A DNA stretch of 64,000 nucleotides from Antedon bifida (taxonomy: Eukaryota > Echinodermata > Crinoidea > Comatulida > Antedonidae), in assembly GCA_963402885.1 (NCBI GenBank), contig OY727097.1:18538001-18602000 (forward strand), written 5' to 3'. The translations under genes and the position numbers were made by a program. Below, in pieces: positions 25,096-37,336 of this stretch. The notes beneath the pieces are model-generated. The model did no database searches, was not told the DNA's origin, and saw only the letters and a list, made by a program, of their open reading frames with translations. How positions within the stretch are numbered: the first letter of the stretch is position 1; each line of letters opens with the position of its first letter.

Positions 25096-26335
25096 AGTTG
25101 AACCACTAAAATATTTGTATTTAATATTGAATGTCGCCACCAACGGCCATTTTGCAAGAAGTGACGTACCCGGAAGCCAGTTGAACAACAGCGCGAGTAT
25201 GTAAAAATAACCCTGTGATATCCACAAATTTCGATAGGCAACGCTAAATTTTGTCGTTGTAAAAGACAAAAATGGAACAATAGCGTACAGTAGTACTGAA
25301 AACTAATGTTATCAAATCTACGTTTCGCGGTACATCTGAGATAGATAAGGTAGGTATCCAAGGCGGAGATTAGTACCGAAGTTTTTCCATTGTGCTCGCA
25401 TATGTCAGAATTAACCATAATTTATATATAGATAGAAACGCGACCAACACAAAAGGGACAGAAAGAAAGAATAATACAAAAAAAGATTATTCCATACAAT
25501 AACAAAGAGTTATCTGCCATGGTTAAAAATACTATAGCCAGTCATTGCATATTGAGCCACATATACACTTGAATAAAACCTGAAGAAGATCTCTCCCTGT
25601 GTTTGCTCTGTCATATGCAAGAAAATGTTATTGTCCTTATAAATATACAGAAATTTGTGATACTCTGCAATAACAGTTACATTATACAGTAAAAATTACA
25701 CTATATATAACAAATATCAAACATCAAAACATTACAGGCACATACAATGTGTAGCAATACAGTAAAGTCATTAAATGTATGTTTAAAAAATGTTAAAACT
25801 TGCTTTAAATGTACTGTTAAAATATTAGGGCTTTTTTACATTTGATTTAAAACTATGAATGCTATTTGGCACAAATAAATTTGATGTTCTCAGTAGCAAA
25901 AGTCGGATTCCAAATCCATTAAAATTGTAGGAATCGTGTAAAGGATGGGTATGACTTTTCATTATCTTGTGAAGTTTTAAACTTAAAGCCACAGCCTTTT
26001 CATATGTATTACTGATATTGGGGTGATTTTGGTGTTAATGAGTTGTGTAATTTTCCTTTGTCGCTCAAGTTCTGATGGCGAGCTTCTCAGCCCGATATTT
26101 TGTGATATTTGTACAAGTGTTTTTCGTAGTAAAAAAAGAAAAAAAAGAGAAATCTGCATATGAATGTTATTAGCAGTGCTTTTGTTCATGCTCTTCCTTC
26201 AAGCTACTGATGTTAATATAACAGTCTTGTACTAAAACAGACATTTGTAGTATAACAACCAAAAGTTGAGGTATTCTCAACTATACTTTATTTCCTTTTT
26301 AAAAACATATGGTGTACTGCAAGCCTCACTTTATT

Positions 26336-27606
26336 CAATTCAATTCAACTTTATTTAACCACGAAGGACCAGATCAACACATGCTTGTTCTTCCCTGGGG
26401 CCATGCACAAACAAAAAAAATACAAATACACAGTGGCACACTTCTTGAATGAAGGTGCGTCCAGAGTGAGTAAAATAAAAGTTAGAGAAAAAAAAAATGA
26501 TTTAACAATAGGCCTATTTTCAGTACAAGGAAACTTAAACTAAATTATGTACGATATAAAAAAATAACATTTTAACAAAAGTAATACTTTTGAAACAATG
26601 GCACACTTCTTGAATGAAGGTGCGTCCATAATACAGTAAGTAAAATAATAGTTAAAGAAAAAAAATGATATAACAATAGGCCTATTTACAATACAAGGAA
26701 ACTTGAAATATATTATGTACAAGATATAAAAAAAAAAAAAATATTAAAAGTAATACAGGATTTACAAAGCAAAGAACTAATAATTTTCATTGTTGATTTC
26801 CCTTCTCTTTTTCCATGCCCGTTTAGTGAAACCTTTACAAAATCTATCGAATACAACTTCAATATTTATAGGAAGATCAAGTAGGTGAACCAAGAACATG
26901 CATTAATTTTTGGTATATTGTTCCAATAATAAATTGGTTCCAAACGTTAATTGCATTTGATAGATTTTGCCTCGAGTATTACCAATTCCTCCAGTCTAAT
27001 ATTCTGGAGCGCAGGACAGTGGATTTAGAGTTACATAGGGTACATAGACCGTCATTATTGCTTTTATCTGACCACCTTGAGGTACGTCTGTTTAATGGTA
27101 ACGTATTAGATCGCAATTACAATTTTATGCTTGCGCTTTCGAAGTCTAATGGTTCAAGTCAATATTTTTCTAGGCAGGGGGTTTCTTTAATAATTTGATA
27201 GTCTAAAAGAGAAGATTTTAATGCAAGATAATTAACTCCTCCAATCAATACAAGCACGTTCTTTAATCTTAGACAACATAAAGCTGGTCAGATCTACGGT
27301 GGGGTTATCTATCGTGTTACATGTCTCTTCAAACAAATTATCTAATCCACATTTAGAAAAAGTAGTATGTAAACAAGTTAAAAATTTAAAACGAAAATCA
27401 TTCTGATTACAATTAAGTTGAAGCAGAGCATTAAGCAAAACCTTTGGCCAACGATGTGATTGTGTACAATCAACCATGTGTACAATTCGATTAAAATATT
27501 TTATATGCAAGCTATAGTGTGTGACATTTAGTGGGAACCAACCCAGTTCACCATATAAGGTTGCATGCGGCGTGTTTCTAGATGCCTTAAGAATATATCT
27601 AGCCAT
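26336..27606 (-). pseudogene. Antisense LINE 3' remnant with tandemly duplicated tail
   Basis: On the minus strand, 27606-27232 encodes RNTPHATLYGELGWFPL, a typical C-terminal LINE block after the RT. The same strand continues, with stops, through a PLNRRTSRWSD segment and a LCTLCN zinc-knuckle-like piece near 27000-27120. The element then ends with an untranslated tail that reads TTGAATTGAATTGAA (26336-26352). A unit of about 170 bp containing GGCACACTTCTTGAATGAAG is present twice in the tail (from about 26433 and 26600). RT core and endonuclease are missing. Confidence 0.75.
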
Positions 27607-28616
27607 ATTTAAAAAAATGAAATTTCATTAAAATTATCTTTTATCACAATGTTCACCTATAATTAGGTTTGTTTTATTTACTGGGAAAATTATAAACCAG
27701 CCCTCCAGTTAATGGTATGTTGCTTTTTAGCGTCATATTATATATATGAAATATTCAATCTGGTCCATCACAATAACGTGTTGCCCTTTCTCAGTTGATT
27801 AGAACATTTGCCAAAACACAACCAGCTTGATGATAGGCAGACCGTTTAACTAGGTAAGAGTGAAATATGCTTTAGTTGGTACAGTAGTTTGTTTTTTTTC
27901 TCAAGACAAATTCTATTTTCTTTATGTTTTCATTCACTATACAGTTTACAATTTTTAACAGTTTGTCGAGTATACACAAATGTCTATATATTTTAAACTA
28001 CTACTGTACATTCATTTAAAACGCAAATCCTTGTTTGTTTTGTAAATAATATTATAATTACTATCTAAAAAAAAAAATACACTGTACATATTTTTTTTAA
28101 TTGTTATTTTATTATTTATTTATTTGTAAATAATTAGCTTGTCCATGTTTTGGTCTTCTCCCCTCATCATTTTTACTGTTAAACATGCACTATAATATTT
28201 TGTAAACCTCCTGGTTTTCTGAGACACCATTTCATCATTTCATCATTTTCACCATTTAAATATCAAATTCATTAATAAATGTAAATCAGCTAAAAATTAT
28301 AATTTCAAAGAAGTTTTCTGCAACAAAATACTACATTAATACTAAGCAAACAATTAAATTTTTTTTTTGATTTATAAAAGAAGAATTACTTTCTGAAATC
28401 AAATGCATAGGAATGGGTTTACTAATTACTTTATCATATTATATAATTTTCTAATAGACGTTTTTTTGTACAGTTTTCTAACTACATGAACATTTGTGGA
28501 GTTTTTAAGTTCAACGGGAGAGTTTATTCCATATTAAAATTCCTTTATTTGATAAACACATTTGTTTTAACATAGTTTTCCTTAAATTGGTATTAAAATG
28601 TTAATGCTGTCTGGTA

Positions 28617-28823
28617 TCATATAATATCTTTATTTTGTTTAAAATACCGTTGGATTATAGGAGGAAGTTGTTGTCCATGGGCTTTGTACATTATTATGGC
28701 AGTATTTAATTCAATTACATCAAATATATTTAATGTTTTAAATGTATACAAGTATCGCTTAGGTTTTTCACAGTAATTTTTTGAAACACGCAAATGGCCT
28801 AATTCATGCTCTAAATTGATCAA
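28617..28823 (-). pseudogene. Short LINE C-terminal fragment
   Basis: The translation includes LNIFDVIELNTAIIMYKAHG followed by LPPIIQRYF, a familiar extreme C-terminal block of CR1-like LINE proteins. No other LINE domains adjoin it. Intervening sequence 27607-28616 has no gene. Confidence 0.6.
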
Positions 28824-28869
28824 AACGGAATTTTAAGCATTTTTAATGACCCTACGTACATGTACGAAT

Positions 28870-29835
28870 GGCGTTAATATCGAATTTGTGGTTTAAGAGG
28901 AGATAGAGAAACAAATTTTGGCTTAGGGCTATTATATTACAGATAACTACTCATAAACCTCAGTTCAAGAGTCAACATATAAGCACAAAAAAAGATAGGC
29001 GTACGCAGAAAATTTGAAAATGTTCAAAATTAATTTCTAAACAAATCATCGTTTAGGAAATTTTGAGTGTAAAAAGATTTGGCCTTTTTTTGCATCATGC
29101 GCAAGGTTTTTGCACACATAGTACGTAATTAATGCAAAAAGTTTGTTTTAACAATTAATTTTTGTTCTTCATACCCTATGTGGTGAATTGCTATAATTTC
29201 CATGACCTCTAAATGTCAAATAACGACACATGCACACATGAAACTTAGTTAATCGTGCGACCTCCAATGGTAAATTTAATGCACATTTTTGTAAAATCAT
29301 ATCTTTTTAAATCTCTTATAGCTCCTCAGAATGAAAGGTGACCACCAATTTGTTTTACTTATTATGGAAGCCAATGAGTTGTAGATATGAATTCATGTAC
29401 ACATTTGACGTTCAAAATGTTATGACATCATATGGCCTGAATTTTAAAATTTTTTTTCTTTCATCTTAGACAATCATATTTAACAGAGCGCATATCACTT
29501 ATCTGTTATACATTTTCTTCCAAATTGTCTTCCAACTCACCTGCTCAATTCGTTATCTTCCGAAATTGTCATCTTTATGTTTATTTTGATAACGTCATCA
29601 TACCCAAAAATTAGAAGATGATTTTACCTATACTACACTGTGTATAGATATACAGTATACTGTACATATGCTACATGACACATAATAGGCACAACTCAGC
29701 ACTATAAGTGTATGCATGATGTCATAGGATGGCATACATCAACTTTTTTGCAATCCTATTTTAACGTATGTGCATGTTTTTTAAAATTAAATGTCACGTC
29801 AGTAAAATTATAAAAATCACCTATAATTTGTCTAG
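28870..29835 (+). mobile_element. Degenerate Helentron-like element, subfamily B (5'-truncated)
   Basis: The body resembles the 40413-41926 element (GTAGATATGAATTCATGTAC, ACACTGTATATAGATATACA, CATAGGATGGCATACATCAA) and ends in AAAATCACCTATAATTTGTCTAG followed by TT. The 3' stem-loop is deleted. The CTAG end at 29832-29835 lies 28 bp before the next exon, so this element supplies nearly all sequence directly upstream of the polypyrimidine tract. Confidence 0.6.
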
Positions 29836-29862
29836 TTATAGTTTTATTTTCTATTATTACAG

Positions 29863-29969
29863 ATGATGCATTTGTTAGAAGTCCCTCACATTTTCATGCA
29901 CTCTATTTGTGTTTACAAGCAGTGGAGCGTAATGACATATCTGTATTAGCAGAAATTGATACATCACTT
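29863..29969 (+). CDS. RUBCN: RUBCN-like gene, exon c (RUN domain, end)
   Basis: Acceptor TTATTACAG and donor GTAAGT flank the exon. It completes the split Asp codon from the exon ending at 20877 and finishes on a codon boundary. It encodes DAFVRSPSHFHALYLCLQAV and then ERNDISVLAEIDTSL. This matches the last RUN-domain helices of Rubicon, which in vertebrates read as an AFL...ALxxCLxAVExN...LLAxID pattern. The short spacing from the upstream transposable element end is noted above. Confidence 0.85.
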
Positions 29970-30544
29970 GTAAGTGCTAAATTTATAATATTCTGGTTGA
30001 GAATAATGTTGGACTCGCAAATATTAAAATGCCCACAAATGTGATAATACCCATATGTTTTAAAATAGTACCTCGCAGGCCAGCAAGTGAAATGTAAGAA
30101 TAAAATACTGCATGCAAACAATAAAATTTGGACGATGACTGCAAGTTCCCATGACTTGCTTGACGGGAGTTCAGAGGATCAATCCATACTTCTTCCAACT
30201 AACGAAATGCATTTTGGTTAATGAAAGACAACTTTCCTACAACAAAGTAGATTCTGCAGAAATGGGTCATCAAATTATATATACCGTGTGTTGTATATAT
30301 TGTTGTGTATTGATTGATGAAATGCAGCAGAAACAAGCCTATGACACTGAAACTATTAATACACAATTATCCAACTGCCTCTTCAGGAAAGTGAATGAGA
30401 GAGCGTATCACATCAATGCTCATGTAAATGAATAAATAATAGTCCAGTTTCCTATGTCATAAAAAGTCCTTTCATGTGCAAATCATGTGGAAAGTGTAAA
30501 CATTGTGTTTTATGAATATTTGAAGCATGCTGGTTATAAAAACG

Positions 30545-30730
30545 GATGCTAGTCAAGTCACCCCATAGCAAAGTTGCCTCATACAAAGTCACCCCTTACA
30601 AGTCGCCCCATCGCAAAGTCGCCCCAAAACAAAGTCGTCCCATCCCAATGTCGCCCCAACGCAAAGTCGCCCCATCGCAAAGTCGCCCCATCGCAAAGTT
30701 TCCCCATCGCAAAGTCGTCCCAAAACATTA
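30545..30730. repeat. Minisatellite with AAAGTCGCCCCATCGC unit
   Basis: About 13 copies of a 13-17-bp unit (CAAAGTCGCCCCATCG and variants) lie head to tail. The reverse complement of the same unit appears at 43676-43735 with the same flanking GTCAAGTC word. All reading frames through it are repeat translations, not genes. Confidence 0.9.
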
Positions 30731-30795
30731 AAATAGTTTACAAGTGCGTAAAATGTCGCAATGATACACAAAGTAACGGAACGTGTAGACATAAA

Positions 30796-30990
30796 AGGGG
30801 AAGCCCCGTAATGCAGTCTCAGGTCACACGATCGGCACGCTCCCATCAGAGAGGAAGCCCCGACTAATCACTCCGCAGTCGCACTAACACGCTAGCTCAC
30901 CAGAGGGAAACCCCTGTAATTACTCCGCCGTTGTTGCACTACAGCGCACCATCTGAAGAAAGGGAAACCCCGCCGGAGTCACTCCGACTT
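30796..30990. repeat. Tandem repeat, about 57-bp unit
   Basis: Three to four copies begin GGAAGCCCCG or GGAAACCCC and continue with CACTCCGC and CACCAGAG-like segments. This stretch is markedly more GC-rich than its surroundings. Confidence 0.7.
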
Positions 30991-31160
30991 TTACAATGAA
31001 ATCGGTCACGTTTAATTTTGGTTGCGATAAAATGATGTTATGATCTAGATTATTTTTACTTTGGTTGATGAATATTTATTATTATTAGGTGATCATTTAG
31101 AATAAAATGATCACCTGTTGTTATTGTATGAAATCTTTATTCTTCTTCTTATTCTTATTA

Positions 31161-31379
31161 GTTATCCGCTTAGTAGCGGATAACTCCTTGTAATCGTCCT
31201 GTTTCATCATATTTTTGGTTATCCGCAACTTAGAAGTTGCGGATAACCCTTGTGATTGTAAAAATCATTTTCATCTTTATTAGTTATCCGCTTAGTAGCG
31301 GATAACTCCTTGTAATCGTCCTGTTTCATCGTATTTTTTTTTTTTTTGGTTATCCGCAACGTAGAAGTTGCGGATAACC
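31161..31379 (+). repeat. Four reiterated Helentron 5' ends
   Basis: Hairpins start at 31161, 31217, 31283 and 31348. The first and third are short (TTATCCGC, TTAGTA loop, GCGGATAA); the second and fourth are long (TTATCCGCAACTT, AG, AAGTTGCGGATAA with one mismatch in the fourth). They alternate, so a dimer of about 122-131 bp is itself duplicated. Each is followed by CTCCTTGTAATCG or CCCTTGTGATTG and a T-rich run. Confidence 0.85.
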
Positions 31380-34300
31380 CTTGTGATTGTAAAAATCATT
31401 TTCATCTTTATTCTTCTTTCTTTCCCGGATTTTTGTGAGCAGCATATCCCCTATTGCTTGTGAATATATCTTTTGTATAACTTTGTCATTATATGGACAT
31501 TTACCTGAAGTTGTGCACCTCCATATTTTGAATGACGTCAGAGTTGCGCAACATGACTTACGCGCGATTTCATGAATTTCAATGATTGATCATAGGATAA
31601 AAAATAAAAGTCATTTTGTATTGACATTTGGTGAATATTTAAGTCATATCAAAGGCAAACTTTCTATGGATTAAAAATGGCATGTTTTACAAGAAGTTAC
31701 GCGCGCACGCGCATTTAAAATTTAAAAATGCGCAAAATTAATTTCTAATCAAATTTCTACACTGATCATGACATTTTGAGCATGTCAAAAATTCCCACGC
31801 GCGCGAAATAAATTACGCGTAAGGTGCGCACGGAGCATAAAAATCAGGTGTTTTTTTCTTGAATTATGATTTTACAGCCTTTCTTAGTCATTTAAAAAAG
31901 ATTTACATCATTTCAAATTAAAATGACGTCATACGGACACGTTGATTTAGACCATTTGCGCGCGTTTTAGTTGCAAAAGTGACAACATATTGTCAAAATT
32001 AAGCCTATTTTTAATCTATTATAGCTCCTCAGGATCATCCACGACCCCCAATTTTTTTAATTTAATATGTAATGTAAGCAGATATGTTGTAGACAGAGCA
32101 GCAGTAGTCAAGTCTAGAAAGGAAAAGTGAATTGTACAGAAGATGAAGAGAAGATTTGTTTGTAAATTTAGAGGTACGTTTGAGTAAGTAGATAATAGAA
32201 TTGAGTTTTTTACAGAGGAAAGATATGTGAGATTTCCAGGTTAGAGTATTGTCAATTATGATTCCAAGGTGTTTATGAGAAGTAACAGATTGAATTGGAG
32301 AATCATTAAGAGTAAGGGTGATAGAGTTAGATTTAAGTTTTTGAGAAGAGCCAATGAGCATAGATTTAGTTTTTGAGATATTGAGTGTTAGTCTGTTAGA
32401 TTTTAGCCAGGTAGAGAGATGAATTAGAGCATTATTAAGATTCTGTTCAATAAGTTTAGAAGAGGAGTTGGATAGTAGATGATGGTATCGTCAGCATACA
32501 TGTCAACATGTAGATTAGAGTTATGAGAGATTAGAGAAGATGAAAGGTCGTTAATGTAGATGGAAAAGAGAAGAGGACCAAGAGTGGAGCCTTGAGGAAC
32601 TCCAATAGAAAGAAAACCAGAGGAAGAAAGAGTTTTTTCAAAAAGAACTTGTTGAGAGCGATTAGAAAAATAAGATCGGAGCCAAGAGATAGTTGAAGGA
32701 GAAAATCCATAGTAGGGTAATTTAGCAAGAAGAATATTATGGTCAATAGTGTCGAAAGCTTTTTTGAGATCGATAAAGATAGTGCCAGTAAGTTTCTTAT
32801 TATTGATATTGTGAAGCCAGTTATCATGTGTTGGTAAGAGCAGTAAGGGTAGAATGTTGGGGACGAAATCCAGATTGAGAAGTAGATATTAAGTTATTAG
32901 AGTCAAGGTAAGAATAGATTTGTTGGGAAATAGATTTTTCAATAATTTTGGAGCAAAGGGGAAGGATAGAGATAGGCCGGTAGTTGTTAAGGTCATTTCT
33001 TTTGCCTGATTTAAAGATAGGAATAACTTTAGATGTTTTCCAGGCAGAGGGAAAGCAATTAGAATTGATAGAAAGATTAAAGATAAAGGTAAGATGAGGA
33101 GCAATAATAGCAGAAGCAGCTTTAAGAAATTTACCATCAATTAAATCAGGTCCGGTAGAAGTATTGGGATTGATGGATGTTAATTCAGTTTGGACAAAGT
33201 CTTCATCGATGCAGCTCAGAGAAAAGAAAGAGTTGCAAAAAGACAGATAAGAAGACGGGTCAGGACAATTAGAGGCGTCAATAAGAGAAGAAAGCTTAAC
33301 AGCATTGTTAGTGAAGAAAGAGTCGGCAATAATTAAATGATCAGAGATGTCTGAACCATTAATTGAAAAAGACGGAGGGAAGGTATTAGATTTAGAAGGA
33401 AGAAGATCTTTCAGGCCATTCCAGATTTTTTTAGTATTACCTTTGTTGTTATTTAAGAAAGACTTATAGTAAATTGCTTTAGCATCTCGACATAGTTTAG
33501 TTACAGAATTTCTAATTTTACGGTAGTTTTTAAAGTCAATATCGTTTTTGGTTTTATAAGCTTTGACTTTTAAAGCATCTCTTTGGTGAAACATATCAAA
33601 AATGTCATGTCTATTATTGAGCCATTCGGCAATGTCCTTTTAAAACGTCTAGTGACATAAGGGGCAAACTTGTCGCAAATATGTGAGAATTTGGAGGTCC
33701 AAAACGTGAGTGCAGCATCGACATTCGTTAAGTTGTAGAGATCTTGCCAATTCTGGTGTTGAAGCTCATTTAAAAAATTGATTTCGTTGAAGTTCTTGAA
33801 AGATCTAAACATTTTGGTGTAGTGATTCATCTTTGGTGTTTTTGATGATAAGCAGGTGTATACATATTCGTGATCACTAAAGCCACAAGGAAAGACAGAA
33901 GTGTGAAGATGTAAATACTCTGGAAGCTATTGGATTGTAGATACGAATCCATGTAAATATTTTGCCAATCAGATGTTGTGACGTCATCATATGGCCAGTT
34001 GAATTCAAAAAGTCACATTTACATCTCTTGCGTAAAAGTTCATTGTGTTTAAACGAGAGCGCATCTCACTTTTACGTGCCCAAAATTTTTCAAATTTGTA
34101 TTATTGTAATTAATTAGATAATTATCTTCTAAAATTGTTATTTTACATGTCAATTTGATGACGTCATCGTGTTAATAAAAGGATTTAAAAGATGGGTCTC
34201 GTAATTTCGTCTATGCTACACTGTATACATATACATATACAGTGTATTCTGTAAATACTGTAATATGCTGTATGATACAAAATAGGTACAATTCAGCACT

Positions 34301-34427
34301 GTAAACATATTTAATTCATGTCATAGGATGGCATAATAATTGTCGGCGTTCATATATTTTAAACGTATGTGCATGTTACGTTTGCGCGGATAACCCGAAC
34401 TCGTCAAAGTGACGAGTTCAAATCTAG
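31380..34427 (+). mobile_element. Helentron-like element A1 (split by an antisense LINE)
   Basis: The body starts TTCTTTCTTTCCCGGATTTT and carries GAAGTTGTGCACCTCC, ACGCGCGCACGCGCAT-like and TTATAGCTCCTCAGGATCA blocks shared with the other copies. It is cut near 32075 by a LINE and resumes near 33900. It ends GCGGATAACCC, a stem-loop GAACTCGTCA/TGACGAGTTC (34397-34419), then AAATCTAG (CTAG at 34424-34427) before TT. This is one of the best-preserved 3' ends. Non-autonomous: no long frame apart from the inserted LINE. Confidence 0.75.
32075..33899 (-). pseudogene. Antisense LINE inserted in Helentron A1
   Basis: Read on the minus strand, it starts in the end of an AP-type endonuclease (CGFSDHEYVYTC, with the SDH motif). 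It continues through the linker and RT: NTSTGPDLIDGKFLKAA, NNYRPISILPLCSKIIEKS, SGFRPQHST, FIDLKKAFDTIDHN, GVPQGSTLGPLLFSIYINDL and MYADDTI (near 32480-32509). At least two frameshifts separate the RT pieces (around 32825 and 32500). The protein stops after SRLDYC, so the 3' end is lost at the junction near 32075. The sequence is inactive. Junctions with the Helentron are recognised because other Helentron copies are continuous here, although some host bases seem deleted. Confidence 0.85.
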
Positions 34428-34429
34428 TT

Positions 34430-36410
34430 GGTTATCCGCAACTTAGAAGTTGCGGATAACTCTTGTGATTGTAAAAATCTTTTTTTTTTTGGTTATCCGC
34501 AACTTAGAAGTTGCGGATAACCCTTGTGATTGTAAATATCTTTTTTTTTTTTAGTTATCCGCTTAGTAGCGGATAACTCCTTGTGATTGTAGTGGATCAA
34601 TATTTTTTTTTTTCTGTATTATTCTTATTTTTTTCCCGTTTTTTTGTGGCTCACATATCTCTAAAATGTGTAAACATAATACAGTAGAACCTCCATTTTA
34701 CGTACGGTACGGGACCGAAAGGCGTACGTAAAACAAGGGATTCGTAAAATCAAGGTTGACCTTAAATTGACCCCCAAATACGTAGATCGTAGCTAAAAAG
34801 GCTGCCGTGTTTGCCAACAGCATGCAGATGGTCACTAGATTAGCTAGGCCCTTCCTAGGCCTAGACTAATCTAGGCCAGGCTAGAAGGCCTAGCAAGATG
34901 TGAGGCCTAGAAAAGTACAGTATATACAGGCTGTGCGATTTAGTTTAAATAAAGTGTTATAAATAAAACATCAATGTTCTTGTATTTTCTATCAATAAAA
35001 ACAGTCGCTGCTGTAGGGGAATACACATGAGTTCCTCACACACACAGCCATGGCTTTGTGTTTTGTTGTTGTTAAATTGCGCCCTCAATGTAAGAAAATG
35101 ATGACGTCATCGGTCGTTTTAAGCGTACGTAAAATCAAGGGAACGTATAATCAGGGTACGTAAAATGAAGGTTCTACTGTATTTCATAACTTTGACAACA
35201 TGTGGGCATTTACGTGAAGTTGTGCACCTCCTATTTTGAATGACGTCAGAGTTGCGCAATGTGACTTACGCGCGATTTTATGATTTTTAATGATTGATCA
35301 TAGCTTAAAAACCAAGTGTAATTTTTTTTTTACCCTTTATGAAAATTTAAGTCATATCAAGGGCAAACTTTTAGTTAACTAAAAATAGCATGTTTTATAA
35401 GAAGTTACGCGCGCACGCGCATTTAAAATTTTAAAATGCGCAAAATTAATTTCTAATCAACTTTTTACGCCATTCATGACATTTTGCGCATGTCAAAAAT
35501 TCCCCCGCGCGCGAACAATTTTACGCGTGCAGTGCGCACGCAGCATGAAAATCATGTTTTTTTCTATTAAATTGAGATTTTCCAGCCTTTCCTAGTCATT
35601 TTTAAAAAGATTGACATCATTTCAAATTAAAATGACGTCATACGTACACGTTGATTTAGACCATTTGCATACGTTTTAGTTGCAAAAGTTACAAAATATT
35701 GTCAAAATTATGCCTATTTTGAATCTATTATAGCTCCTCAGGATCAACCGTTACCCCCGAGTTTTTTAACTTAATATGTAAGCAGATATGTTGTAGATAT
35801 GAATTCATGCAGAATTTTTTCCTTACGGATGTTGTGACGTCATCGTATGGCCACACAAATGTAAAAAATAGTATTTTTGTCTCTTTCGTTATTGCTCATC
35901 ACATTCAATGGAGCGCATCACGCTTATCCGTCTTCCATTTTCTCCGAGATTTTAATATTATCTAGGTCAATCAACTATCTTTCGCATGAGTTAAAAATAT
36001 TTTAATTTTTTTTGCGTCATAGTTCATTACATTTAAAAGAGCGCGCATTAATATTTCACGTATTAAAATTTCTTCTACACGTTAACATGTTGTTGCTGAG
36101 ATAATTTCCTTGCAAAATTGCTACCTTCACATTTCATTTTAAAACCGTCAACATGTTAAAAATTGCAATAAATAGCGGGTCCCGTAATTTCACCTATTCT
36201 ACATGTACACTGTATGTGATACGGATACAGATTATACTGTGTATACTATATATGAATCAAAACAATAGAATTCAGCAATAACAACATATTCTTCAGTTCA
36301 GGTCATAATGCCATAATCTTTTTCTGTGTGTAATATTTCAACGTATGATGTTCACGTGGCGTTTGTCGTGCGGATAACTAACTCGTCAAAGTGACGAGTT
36401 TCATGTCTAG
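34430..36410 (+). mobile_element. Helentron-like element A2 with three 5' ends
   Basis: It begins two bases after the CTAG of A1. Hairpins start at 34430, 34491 and 34554 (spacing about 61-63 bp; two long, one short type). The body is interrupted by a MITE at 34682-35179. The 3' end is GTGCGGATAACTAACTCGTCAAAG-type with a stem ACTCGTCA/TGACGAGT and CTAG at 36407-36410 before TT. Confidence 0.75.
34682..35179. mobile_element. pogo/Tc1-like MITE with TA target duplication
   Basis: Ends CAGTAGAACCTCCATTTTAC and GTAAAATGAAGGTTCTACTG are inverted over at least 24 bp and the element is flanked by TA on both sides. Internal subterminal copies of GTACGTAAAAC/TCAAGG occur near both ends. The interrupted Helentron word (AAACATAA | TTTCATAAC) is continuous in the related copy at 45520-45540 (AAACATGACATTTCATAAC), which serves as an empty site. 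The CAGTAGAACCTC start is typical of pogo-group TIRs (established knowledge; exact family not claimed). Confidence 0.85.
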
Positions 36411-37329
36411 TTCATCTTCTTTGTTCTTCTTTCTTTCCCGGAATTTTGTTGCACGCATATCTCTCATCCTTGTCAACATAAGATTGTATAACTTTGTCAA
36501 AAGATTGACCTGTAGCTGTAGATGTGCAGGAAACTTTGTTATATGACGTTAGAGTCGCGCAGCGTAAGTAACGCGCGATTTTATGAATTTCAATGATTGA
36601 TCATAGATTATAAACCAAAAGTAATCTTGTATTGACACTTGGTGAACATTTAAGTAATATCAGGGGCAAACTTTCTATGGATTAAAAATGGCATGTTTCA
36701 CAAAAAGTTACGCACGCACGCGCATTTAAAATTTTGAAATGCGCAAAATTAATTTCTAATCAACTTTCTACGCTGATCATGACATTTTGAGCATGTCAAA
36801 AATTCCCACGCGCGCGAAAAAAATTACGTGTAAGGTGCGCACGGAGCATGAACATCATGTGTTTTTCTCTTGAATTATAATTTTACAGTCTTTCCTAGTC
36901 ATTTTGAAAAAGATTGACATCATTTCAAATTAAAATGACGTCATACGAACAGGTTGATTTAGACCATTTGCGCGCGTTTTAGTTGCAAAAGTGAAAAAAT
37001 ATTGTCAAAATTATGCCTATTTTTAATCTATTATAGCTCCTCAGGATCATCCATGACCCCCATTTTTTTAATTTAATATGTAAGCAGATATGTTGTAGAT
37101 ATGAATTCATGCAGAATCTTTACCCCTCGGATGTTATGACGTCATCGTATGGCCACACGAATGTAAAATATAGGATTGTTTACTCTTTCGTTATTGCTCA
37201 TCACATTAAATAGAGCGAATCTCACTTTTACGTGCCCAAAATTCTTCAAATTTGTTTTAATGTAATTATTTAGATAATTATCTTCTAAAATTGTTATCTT
37301 TATATGCCAATTTGACGAGTTCAAATCTA
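36411..37329 (+). mobile_element. Helentron-like element A3
   Basis: It starts directly after the CTAG of A2 at the TTCATCTTCTTTGTTCTTC part of the body, so the 5' hairpin is missing. It ends with only the right half of the terminal stem-loop (GACGAGTTCAAATCTAG, CTAG 37326-37329). Shared body blocks are intact. Confidence 0.7.
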
Positions 37330-37336
37330 GTTTTAT

